Of a DNA stretch of 64,000 nt, positions 11,540-20,921 are shown in pieces (the stretch's first letter is position 1; each line of letters opens with the position of its first letter). The stretch covers positions 186,001-250,000 of the forward strand of contig WHVA01000059.1 of the NCBI GenBank assembly GCA_015179125.1. The letters are read 5' to 3'. Position numbers and translations under genes: made by a program. The notes below the pieces were generated by a model that saw only the letters and a program-made list of their open reading frames with translations, did not search any database and was not told the origin of the DNA. Source of the DNA: Gautieria morchelliformis (lineage: Eukaryota; Basidiomycota; Agaricomycetes; Gomphales; Gomphaceae).

Positions 11540-12050
11540 CCGGCAACCAGGGTGACAAGTGCTCCAAGTACTATGCAAGCTACAAAATGCAGGGCCTCAC
11601 TGGTGGAATCATGTGTTGCTGGTGCACGCATTCAATCTGCTATGGATTCCACTGCATACCCCAGGGGAGGGATGCAATGATGTCTTCTCCAAGCTGTTCA
11701 CATGATGGCCTGTTGCTCCCAAGCTGGTTGTGTATGATTTTGCATGTGCTCTAGCCCCATACTGTCTCACACATGAACCGGCCTTTTTTGATGACACCCT
11801 CTTTGCCGTGGATGAATTTCACTCCGGTGGGCACACCAAGTGCTCACAGGCATCTTTCTTGTCCACATACACGGATATGGACCCCCAGCTGGCCACTGTG
11901 AACACCAGTGCTGCTGAGTGTGGAAACAGTGGCCTCAATCAAATTTAGAAGGGGGTGAGCTACATGACACAAGGGTGGGCCATAGTTTACACTCAGGTGT
12001 TTGTGAGTGTTTGGAACAGGCTGAAAATCCAGACAATGATGGGGGGTAGA
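11540..12050 (+). pseudogene. KDZ-family transposase catalytic core, inactivated
   Basis: Plus-strand translation gives, in order, CWCTHSICYGFHCI, then after a one-base shift NDVFSKLFT*WPVAPKLVVY, DFACALAPYCLTHEP, DEFHSGGHTKCSQASFLSTY, NTSAAECGNSGLNQI* and KGVSYMTQGWAIVYTQVFVS. The D (YDFAC), D (DEFHS) and E (AAEC) blocks are those of Kyakuja-Dileera-Zisupton transposases, which cut and paste DNA through an RNase H fold. A TGA (from an arginine codon by context), a TAG and at least one frameshift make it inactive. It lies centrally between the inverted arrays in the expected position. Confidence 0.75.
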
Positions 12051-12884
12051 TTGGAGGTTGCAAGTGCAGACCGCGCCTGACTTCCCAATTCTTCAATTTG
12101 CAGAGACTAGAGTAGTCACACCAGTAGCTCCATTAGTTCCTGGTCCTGCACACAGACACATGTTTGAATCTGAAGCAGGTGCTACCATTCCTTAAAACCA
12201 CCACATACAAGCAGACACGTGCAGTCAGTACAATAGTCGCCTGTCTCATACGAGAACCCACGAGTTGTAGTCACGTGACCAACTCTTGACACTGCGTGCT
12301 CTGTTTTGTTGATTCTAACTTACATAATGACGACAACTATTGAATCGACTGGACTGACCAGAGGTACGTTCGTGGGAGTGGCCAAGCATTTGGGTACTCT
12401 ACTAACCCACAGTTCCGTCCGTTTGTGCGTACATCGGAAGGTCCAAGAAACGATGCCCTTCCATAGGAAGGTTTCGACATGATATGCGGTAGATGGACAG
12501 GAGGGTAAGTTGTCTTGCAGATCATTGTTGCACTCTAATCTGTCCAACCACTCTCATAGGCCTCAAGCACGTGCGCCGTACTGAGGGGCGGCCGGGGCAG
12601 CGGCGTTTGGAGAATGTGCCAGAGGTTACATTGTCTTGCAGATCGTTGTCCCGCTCTAATCTGTCCAACCAAGCTCACAGTCCTCAACCCGGTGCACCGC
12701 AGTTACCGTACATGTGCACTGTACGGACGGGTGGCGTATGGTGCGCGCGATGTGCACCGCACGGACGGGCTGCATGCAGCCTAGGGTGCGTGATCTGTCC
12801 AACCAAGCTCACATCCCTCAACCCGGTACATCTCAGTTATCATACACGTACACCGTACGGACGGGCAGCGTATGGTGCGCGCGA
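12051..12884. other. 3' flank of the KDZ transposase and approach to the right array
   Basis: A possible three-exon plus-strand remnant starts at ATG 12327 (MTTTIESTGLTR). A later exon encodes FRPFVRTSEGPRNDAL, and GTAAGT and TCATAG splice-like signals lead into the GC-rich array. It carries a stop in the second exon. From 12560 the sequence gradually becomes array-like, with three spaced copies of a CTGTCCAACCA..CTCA motif. Confidence 0.3.
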
Positions 12885-13847
12885 AGTACGGTGCAGGTGC
12901 ACCTGCACCGTATGATGCACGTGCACCATATTCCGCTGACCCTCAGTACAGGGCACGTGCACCGTATGCGCAGGCCGCTGCCCCTCAGTACGGTGCACAC
13001 GCACCGTAGGCCGCTGCCCCTCAGTACGATGCACGTGCACCATACGCCGCCCCCTCACAGTACGGTGCACGTGCACCGTACCGAGAGGGGGCGGCGTATG
13101 GTACAGGTACACCGTACGGCCAGGCGGCCTACCGTGTGCACCGTCCTCGCAGGCCGGGTATGGTGCATATTCACCATACGAACAGGCGTCGTATGGTGCA
13201 CGTGCACCGTACCCACAGGCGTTGTATGGTGCACATGCACCGTACGGATGGGTGGTGGCATACGGTGCACGTGCACCGTACGGAGGGGCAGCGGGATACG
13301 GTGCAGGTGCACCGTACTGAGGGGCAGCGTGATACGGTGCATGTGCACCGCACGGAGGGTCAGCGGCCTACGGTGCACCTGCACCGTGTGGATGGGTGGC
13401 AACATACGGTGCACTTGCACCGTATGGAGGGTCAGCCGGATACGGTGCACCTGCACCGTTCGGAGGGGCAGCGGCCTATGGTGCAGGTGCACCGTACTGA
13501 GGGGCAGCGGCATACGGTGCATGTGCACCATACGGAGGGTCAGCGGGATACGGTGCACATGCACCGTTCGGAGGGGCAGCGGCCTACGGTGCACGTGCAC
13601 TGTACTGAGGGGCAGCGGCATACAGTGCGCGTGCACCGTACTGTGAGGGGCAGCGGCATACGGTGCGCGTGCACCATACTGAGGGGCAGCGGGATACGGT
13701 GCACGCGCCTACAGTGCAGGTGCACCGAAGGTGGAGGCGTAGGGACGGGCGTCTGAGTTTCACACCCATGTATTTTACAGCAGGTCGTACATGTAATTTA
13801 CAACGGGCTGTATATGATTCAAACCGCCGGCATCTGACTGCTATCCG
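12885..13847 (-). repeat. Right terminal arm of the KDZ element: 36-bp palindromic minisatellite with a strand switch
   Basis: About 24 units of the 36-bp repeat. From about 13070 outward the units are the reverse complement of the left arm. Between 12885 and about 13070 they run in the opposite orientation. The turn is at 13055-13080, where GTACGGTGCACGTGCACCGT reads the same on both strands. The extra inward-facing block is missing from the left arm. Confidence 0.8.
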
Positions 13848-14498
13848 GACGTATTCTATAAGTTTAGTTTCCATGTTGTATTCTGTGGTTCTTCCTTATA
13901 TATCTGTGTCGCCGCACATATCTGGACTTCAGTGGCAACTTTCGGGTTGCATTGTCATGGTTTAGTGACCTATGCAAGTTCTGGCCCACCATTAGGGTCC
14001 TAGCGGAAGCACCGAGCTTCTATTCAATTGAAGGTAGTTAACAGAGGGTGGATGAGTCAAAAGAGTAGCAGAGGGTGCATACACCAGAGAATAACATGAT
14101 AATCACATACAATCAATAGAAATCATAAATATCCTGCCAGACACGTTAGGGATAGCGGTGGGCGAGTGTCACTTTTTAGTGCTTCCCTGCTCATTTGAAC
14201 ATGACCAAGCATTGCATATGTGTAATTCGATAGCATTAATTGACTGTTTTTCTGGCTGCGCACCATCTGCACCTGACCGAGCGCTGACCGGGTGTATGTA
14301 GGGAAAGCAGAACACTTGACAGACCTGGATAACGGGATGGAAACTGCTACATATGGTGCCCGCGACTTATCTGGAAGTGAGGTGTTGGGAAAGGCATAAT
14401 GCTCACAGACTCTGTGCAAGATGTGTGAGGAAGTCAAAGAACTCTAATCAAGGGGCAATGTTGAGGCAGCATCAGGAAAACCGAACAGCATGTATATA

Positions 14499-14629
14499 GG
14501 AGGGTGATCATATCTTTCTAGGAAGTGTATATATTTTTCATTCTACTTTTAATTCATGATATAAAGAAAAGCTCATAATTGGGATATGAATAGAAAGTAT
14601 ATTTTATTGGTGATTGGTGTATTGGTAAT
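14499..14629. other. Junction between the two copies of the segmental duplication
   Basis: AT-rich unique sequence that separates the end of copy A from the start of copy B. No repeat or insertion signature was recognised. Confidence 0.5.
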
Positions 14630-14817
14630 TGGTGCATGCACTGGTGTACTGGTGTACTGGTGCATTGGGTATATGAATGTGGGATATAGACATTGTATAG
14701 TACTACAAAGCTTGACAGCCTGAGAGAGATAGATGGGGCCAGTACAGGAATACAACACAATACACGCTCCGAGTCTAACAGGACGCGCGGCACGGTACAC
14801 GGTACACGATACACGAC

Positions 14818-15808
14818 TCATACATGTGCGAGTGGGGTGGGGGGTACGCGTTGGGCGCGGGCGCGGGTCCGTTCCCGTTCCCGGAGGGCGTGCGGAACGG
14901 ATTCACGAAGACGCGCTTCGTGTATGTTCCCGCGCGGCGGCGGCGGCGGTTGCGGAGGGGAGAGTATGGGTAAGGGTGCGGGTAAGGGTGCGGTGGCGGT
15001 GGCGGGCGCGGGTAAAGGGGGCCTTGCGGGTGTAGAGTTGGAGGTGGGGGCTTGCGTGGCGCTGCGGGTGCGGCTGTTGTGCTGGTGGGCGAAGGCGTTT
15101 GTGTGCGGGTGCGGGGACGTGGGGTTGGCGGCGGGGGCGAGGGGCGCCGCGTCTCCAGCGACATCGACGTCGGCCGCGCTCTCCAGCCCCAACCCCAGCC
15201 CCGAGCGTCGCTTCGCGGGAGGCTCGTCCCCGGGCCCCGCCGCGCCAATCGCGGGCATGCGCTCCCCGCTGAAATGAAAGTCGCGCTGTGCCGCTCTGCT
15301 GAGCTCCTGCGCGGGCGCCGTCTTGAAGTACTCCCGCCGTCTGAGGGTGTCGGTGTCGTCGCACACCCACCCGCCCTTTGAGTGCGGAGTGCGCGGCCGC
15401 CCACGTCTCCGCTCCCCCTCGCCGAAAAACGCGCCGCGGCCGCGCTCGCGCTCTAGTTGCCTACTCTTTTCGAGCTCGCCCCGCGCACACGCCTCGCAGG
15501 GGCAGCGCGCGTCCTCCGCGGCGAAGGCCCCCGTGTCGCGGTGGGCGTGCGGGTCGTGCGGGAGGGAGCCGCCGCCCGGGGGACAGGTTGGGAAGAAGCT
15601 TCATGAGCTCATAACTGGTGGGCGGTGGCGGGAAGGGCCCGCCGCTGGGTCGGAGGGCGGTGGGGGACGTGAGGGGCGGGAGAGGGGGAGTGTAGGGAGC
15701 ACTGAGTGGCATCCGGTACGAGATACGAGGGATTGGGCAACGGAAGTTACCACCGGCTGGGCGGGGTTGTGTCTCCAGGGCCTGTGCTTGTGTCTGTGTC
15801 GGGGTCAT
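14818..15808 (-). CDS. Unidentified GC-rich gene, copy B
   Basis: Paralogue of the gene at 2576-3466, with ATG at 15808. The main frame reads GGGSLPHDPHAHRDTGAFAA, then EDARCPCEACARGELE, GRPRTPHSKGGWVCDD and EYFKTAPAQELSRAAQRDF, and ends RVPPTPLAHV. Compared with copy A it has an extra block encoding ANPTSPHPHTNAFAHQHNS between the conserved part and the tail. The proline-rich tail differs mainly by in-frame insertions and deletions. Keeping the frame through these indels argues for past protein-coding selection. Function unknown; the first splice junction is uncertain. Confidence 0.45.
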
Positions 15809-16519
15809 GCTGGCGGATGGATGGATGACGAGACGTGGTGAAGGTAGTAAACGCATTCATGCAGGGACGGCCTGTTTATATGCAAAGGGAAATACCGTAT
15901 GCTGCGCTCGTTCCTCTTGCTGGCCTTTCCTACACCCGGCACACACCCCATCGTCCCCTCCACTGGTAGACACCGGAAGCATCATTATAAGTTCATGTCC
16001 GTGGGCGGGAGAGGGTGGTGGGAGACATGAGCCTGGGAGGGGAGGCTGTTAGTGTTAGTGAGGACAGTGTACACGCGCGCGAGCGGCGGAATCCGGGGAC
16101 AGTGAACAGGAGCGCGCACCTCACAGGGAACGAGTCGTGACGAGGTTCAGAAGTTCTTTATTAAACTGGACGGCGCACCAATGGCGGTCACATGGCGTTG
16201 GTTGCGAGCGACAGGCGATGGGACGTATTGAACCACGGTGCCACGCGTTATGTGACAACGCGCAACAGCGGTGGGTCGCCGGCGCGAGCGCCGGAAGTCA
16301 GCGGCCGTTGATGCCGGGGGTGTGTTGATGTACGAAGCTGAGAATTTCATAATAACAACAGAAACTGGGCATTGAAAACACAAATCACTTAGCCCAACTG
16401 AGACCAGGCGTATACGCAGCCTTCTACCTCCATGGGGTAAAGTATCATTCACTCTTATAACAGAAATTATGTGCGCAGTCAACTCTTCTACTTGAATTTT
16501 TCTCTCCGTGCTCGCGATA

Positions 16520-18813
16520 ATGCTTGGGATTGCTGTGATTCTACTCTTCATCTCTGCTAGCACATGTTCAAGCAAGTGCAATACTTAATTCGAGATCTTG
16601 CATGGAGAACTTATGTCTGCGTCCAGTCAGTATCATTCCATTGTCCGCCTCTCTTCCCAATGGAACGATGGCGTTACAGGTGAGCTGTTCACTTGCAGTG
16701 GAAGCTCAAATGAAAGTACGAACCAGGAATGAAGTGCCCTGCGACTCCGCCATCCTTGGACACTTGTTTTGAGCCTCGAGTTGGACTTCGGAACTGTTGT
16801 TCGAACGATGAAATCCTGGAGATTGCGTTTTCACCATGCTGGTTTGGTATAGGGGAGGATAGGGAGTGGGCAACTTTCCAATATTCACTCAACCGTACCA
16901 TCGTCGGTCGCAAATTGTCACTTTGCAGAAGCCTCTGACATTTGGCTGTACTAGAAATAATAGCCTTGTGCGATTTTGATGGCCACAGTGCTGTCAATGT
17001 GCAATACCAGCTCGCACCGGAAGGCTCGGGTTTAGTGGACAATATGAATGGGCTAGATGAACGTGTGTGAAACTCACTGATTGCCCTCTTCATTTCCTTA
17101 GTTCAGTTCTTATACAGAGCTGCGGCAACAGCAGGCTATATACCGTGCGCTGCAGATAATCGGCGGTCACATTGGACTTCCCATCCTCCTCCTTTTCTCT
17201 ATCTTTTCAAAAACGGCGCAACGGGATCTTACATTTCTTAACTTTTGCTTCACATGGATATTTGCCAGCATAACCTTCTCTGTCGGGTGAGTCAAATGCT
17301 TGCCGTATTTCGGGTCTCATCACTTACAACGGGATACGGCAGACTATACCGTTTAGGACCAGCAAGTTCATTTTCTGAAGTCACTCTTCCATTCATCCAC
17401 TCCGACCAGGAGTGCTTGAACCAGGCAGCACTTGTCTCCGGAGCTCAGGCGATGACAGATACAGCCATGTGTGCATTGATTATTCAGGTAGCCGTGTTCT
17501 CCTATCGTCATGACTAGTACACAATTCAGACACACATAGCTTTGGTTTGATTTCAGAGCTGCTATTCATGGGCCTCGTAGTCCCAGACAAATTCGATGGA
17601 CGAGAGCTACGGCAGGTCTCATCTGCCATCACCTGTCATTGGTATTTATGAGACCTTTCTTCACTACAACAGCTTCTAGCAGCGCCTTACGTGGCTCTAC
17701 TGGCGTTCTCGTTGCCGGCTGCTCGCGTTAAGTTTGTCAGAACTCATTGCTTCTACGGCTAAGCCTCCTCTGATTTTGAATCTAGTTTCAGTTTCGATCT
17801 AGAGGATTAGGTGCCTCTCAGCTGAGGTTTTATTGTATGTTAATTAATAATGACACCTTGTGAGCACTTTCCATGCCTTCATCTAGACTTTGCAAACCGA
17901 CTATGACCTCCACAGCCTTATCTCCCAGTACACGATATTGCTCGCCATCTTGATTGTCACACTCATATTTGACGGTAAGTTGACCCTCAGTGTGTTGCTT
18001 CCCTAATCTGTTTCGAAGGATGTATAATCCACATTGTGTACCGCCGTTGGCGGTATGTTCACCGGACCGGAGAGAAGGCACTTGAAATACCGCTCTCTGT
18101 TGCCTTTCGTTTCGTCACCTTTTGCGTGTATCGTCTTGTGGTTGCTGTGTATGTTCCTTTTCCCCATATGCTGTCTCTATGTCCTGTGTCTGATCATTTG
18201 CATGGATATCCGCTCGGCTACATACGGACTTGCCAACATGAAAGAGCCTATGTGGCAACTATACTTAACGCTAAGGGAATCCGTGTCCTTACTAGTCGCC
18301 CTGGTGTAGTTAGGATTGCTGGCGTGGGGGAGCCGATCGTTCAAACCACAAGTGCGTTGTGGCCCTCATTGCACTATAGCGACCGTTCTCGTACTCATGA
18401 GCTCCAAATGTCATAGCCTCTTTCATCCCTGTGTGGGTAGACATGCTGCAAGCCGGAAGTGCGTGTTGGCCCTCATCGCGCTCTAGCGACTGTACTAGTA
18501 CTCACGAGCTCCAACTATCATAGCCCCTCTCGTTGCTTTTCTTATCTTTGGCACGAGCAAGGTGAGCATTGTTGTTGTAGTAATTCCGTAGCTGGAGCTG
18601 CTATCTCAGGAATTTCTTGACGCCCTGACGTTTTGGAGATGGTTCAACCCCATTCTCGCTACTTCACTGTTCCGTCGCAGAAGGTCTCCAGTCGCACCAA
18701 GGGAATCCAATACATATGGAGAGGTTGTCGATCATCAGAGTGTGGTCTTCGGCGGTAGCGCATTGGATATTACGCAAAAAACGAAGAGTACGGATGAGAG
18801 TTTGCCCCTGTAG
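16520..18813 (+). CDS. Multi-exon 7TM-like membrane protein, copy B
   Basis: Paralogue of 4644-6961 with the same exon order. The start is MLGIAVILLFISASTCSS. An exon ending SITFSVG at a GTGAGT donor is followed by one encoding LYRLGPASSFSE then ECLNQAALVSGAQAMTDTAM. Next come LLFMGLVVPDKFDGREL, a hydrophobic exon LLAAPYVALLAFSLPA, and TVQTDYDLH-like loops. The final exon begins at 18610 (EFLDALTFWRWFNPIL) and ends in TAG at 18811-18813. The CGGCAG exon end is intact here, so this copy is the better candidate for a working gene. The Helentron-like element sits 10 bases past the stop and may supply or truncate its 3' UTR. Confidence 0.5.
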
Positions 18814-18822
18814 TTTTTCGTT

Positions 18823-20194
18823 CCCTTGTCGAAGACAAGGGCTTCTAACCCCGGGAATAATATAGATCCGGCTTGTATTTGTTGTCGTGGATGGGAGTTT
18901 TCAGCGCCGTATAAAGATATATCGACGTATTTCGTAATCCTTTTCTTGCCGAAAAAGGTATTTCTTCGCGAAATTGTAAGCAGATTAGTCAACTTTGGAC
19001 CCGGTTTAAGGCGTCTATCTTATCTCGACCTCTACTCGGTACACGTACTCTGTTCTACTGTTCTCGCGGTGACGTCGTGTCCTAGAGTAGCAACGCAGGG
19101 GCGTCTTCGGTACGGCCACATTAAACGCTTTTTCTATTTTTCTACAACTCAATGAAAGTCGTCCGGGCGACTATTTTGTACTACGTACATATTGTTGAGC
19201 ATTTTTGAGGCCTGTTCACTTTTTCCGCTTTCACTGTAGGTCTTTTATTTTCGTGCGCTACCAGTGCTCTAACACCCATGAGCGTAGCATGAGGTGAGTC
19301 CGCATGGGAGAGTATTCCATCGAAGCGAGCATGCTTGATCCAGGGAGCTCCATCGACGCTGATCTCGAGCTCCCAGGCTGTTCTGCAACTACTGTAATGC
19401 ACAGTTGCAGACCCTGAGCTTGGTCCCGCTGTGACAGCCACCGCTGCATAGGATGCAGATCTCCCGCTGTACTGTACGAGTATTTTAAAATACGACAAAG
19501 TATCTCAAAATAAAGCAATTTATTCCATCGTCGGTCGCTCCTCCATTAATACCTTTGACAAGAGGAAAAATGAAGAGGTTGCTTTTGAATCCAAACCTCC
19601 TTTTAGTTTACTGAGATAGTTGGAATTGATTTCAACAGATCCAACAAAGTATCTCAAAATAAAGCAATCTATTCCGACATCCTCGACCAACGGCCGCGCC
19701 GGCTTCACCGGCGCGGCCGTTGGTCGGTAGCTTCTCTGTTAATACCTTTGACAAGATGAAAATTGAAGAGGCTGCTTTTGAATCCAAACCTCCTTTCAGG
19801 TTATTGAGGTAGTCAGAATTGTTTTCAACAGATTAGTTTGAGAAGACTATGGATAAACTGGGTATTGGATGGTGGTGCTCTCAACATATGGAATGGGGCA
19901 CCTATTTCTAGGGACCCATTGGATTCTGTGTGTGGATGACATTGTACAGAATTGGAATAGTGACCTCTGGAGCATTTGAGTGCTACTCTATATGATTAGA
20001 GACTGTGATTAAAGAGGAAGGAAAGTATTGTTTGGAACGTTCAGTAAAAATCCCATGACGATTACTGCTACTTTATATACCTAACACATTCCTGATAAAT
20101 GACTGTGTAAGTACAACGTGCACTCACTTTAATAAATAAAGACCGCCACCCTAAGGACTTCGACAAGGGCCTCGCCGGAGATGCTGGCCTCTAG
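18823..20194 (+). mobile_element. Helentron-like non-autonomous element, copy 1
   Basis: The element begins, next to a TT target, with CCCTTGTCGAAGACAAGGG, a perfect hairpin. The first 12 bases recur inverted as CTTCGACAAGGG at 20158-20169, 25 bases before the 3' end, followed by a GGCC-rich hairpin and terminal CTAG. Asymmetric terminal inverted repeats, a 3' hairpin and insertion at T|T are the recognised marks of Helentron (Helitron2) elements. Copy A of the duplication shows the empty site (TTTTTCGTTTCAATT at 6963-6977). It is 1372 bp long with no Rep or helicase. An internal 190-base tandem block carries a 19-bp-stem hairpin (19684-19726). Exact ends are ambiguous by two or three T residues. 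Confidence 0.72.
19181..19498 (-). CDS. Short conserved ORF inside Helentron-like copy 1
   Basis: Encodes 105 residues including SGRSASYAAVAVTAGPSSGS and APWIKHARFDGILSHADSPH. The same frame is intact in the other copy (46601-46918) with a few substitutions. No known domain was recognised. It could be a captured exon or simply a chance open frame in a recently copied element. Confidence 0.25.
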   Translation of the reverse strand: MSYFKILVQYSGRSASYAAVAVTAGPSSGSATVHYSSCRTAWELEISVDGAPWIKHARFDGILSHADSPHATLMGVRALVAHENKRPTVKAEKVNRPQKCSTICT

Positions 20195-20509
20195 TTTCAA
20201 TTTGTTTTGACAATTTGTCACAGTCACAACGTATTCTATCAGTTTAGTCTAATGTTGTATTCTGTGGTTCTTCCTTGTATATCTGTGTCGCCGCACATAT
20301 CTGGACTTCAGTGGCAACTTTCAGGTTGCATTGTCATGGTTTCGTGACCTATGCAAGTTCTGGCCCACCGTTAGGGTCCTAGCAGAAGCACCGAGCTTCT
20401 ATTCAATTGAAGGTAGTTAGCAGAGGGTGGATGAGTCAAAGAGTAGCAGAGGGCGCATACACCAGAAAATAACATGATAATCACATCCAATCAATAGAAA
20501 TCATAAATA
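20195..20509. repeat. Downstream part of copy B between the Helentron-like and copia insertions
   Basis: Matches 6970-7009 plus 13856-14137 of copy A, including the intact KDZ target site at 20228-20235. No gene was recognised. Confidence 0.7.
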
Positions 20510-20792
20510 TGTTGGCGCAGTAGTCTAGATAGATACTAAGACGACTTCAGTGTAAGCTGATTATTAGTGAGAAGTAATAAGTACCTAAGATGACTTCAGG
20601 GTAAGCTGAGAGGTTGTTGAGCAAGCGTACGCTACTTATACTCTATAGTTCCTTTTGTGCTCTAAAATGGGAATGGGGACAATAGGATAAGACAATAAGG
20701 AGCTAAACAAAGGGAAACTGCGGAGACTGCGCAAGAAGAACAATGCGCAAAGGGGGATCGGTGATTGGTCAAGTATGACCGGTTTTACAACA
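20510..20792 (-). repeat. 3' LTR of the copia element
   Basis: 283 bp, TG..CA ends. The polypurine tract adjoins at 20793-20803. It contains a TACTTATACTC motif that could serve as the promoter. Confidence 0.95.
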
Positions 20793-20921
20793 CTCCCCCG
20801 TACTTGAACTATCAATGAGACCAAATCTCCTTGCGAGATAGCGGTGTTGGTTTTGAGGCAAGGATTTTGTCAAGAGGTCCGCAATGTTTTCCTTCAATGG
20901 TATAGGGAGGATATTGATGAC

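Larger units (their letters stand above)
7010..13847 (+). mobile_element. KDZ-type DNA transposon with long minisatellite inverted ends
   Basis: The element is bounded by an 8-bp target duplication GACGTATT (7002-7009 and 13848-13855). The uninterrupted site survives in copy B as AACGTATT (20228-20235), with the same flanks on both sides. The outermost 28 bases are imperfect inverted repeats beginning GGGGCAGGCAGCAGAC on the left and, read inward from the right, CGGATAGCAGTCAGAT. Arms of about 800 bp follow and consist mainly of 36-bp repeats. The interior holds a degraded KDZ-family transposase (11540-12050), a TRIM-like insertion and a gypsy gag fragment. Related Zisupton elements are known to make 8-bp duplications, which agrees. 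Length is 6838 bp. Confidence 0.8.
2395..14498. repeat. Tandem segmental duplication, copy A
   Basis: The same order of sequence recurs at 14630-25749: an ACTGGTGT-rich 3' tail, a GC-rich minus-strand gene, a 7TM-like plus-strand gene, then a shared downstream block ending at a GAACAGCATGTATATA motif. Without insertions the unit is roughly 5 kb. Copy A carries a 446-bp MITE (4049-4494) and a KDZ element (7010-13847) that are absent from copy B. The arrangement is head to tail with a 130-base junction (14499-14629). Confidence 0.85.

Noticed and set aside
7010..13847. TET/JBP oxygenase gene, sometimes linked to KDZ elements in fungi
   Set aside because: No HxD..H pattern in a suitable frame was found in the interior.
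16689..17093. 134-codon minus-strand frame opposite the 7TM-like gene (copy B)
   Set aside because: The matching strand of copy A does not keep the same length, and it overlaps spliced plus-strand exons, so it is an antisense shadow.
18823..20194. Classic Helitron with 5' TC and A|T target
   Set aside because: The flanks are T-rich on both sides, and the inverted repeat is asymmetric (terminal at 5', internal at 3'), which fits Helentron better.
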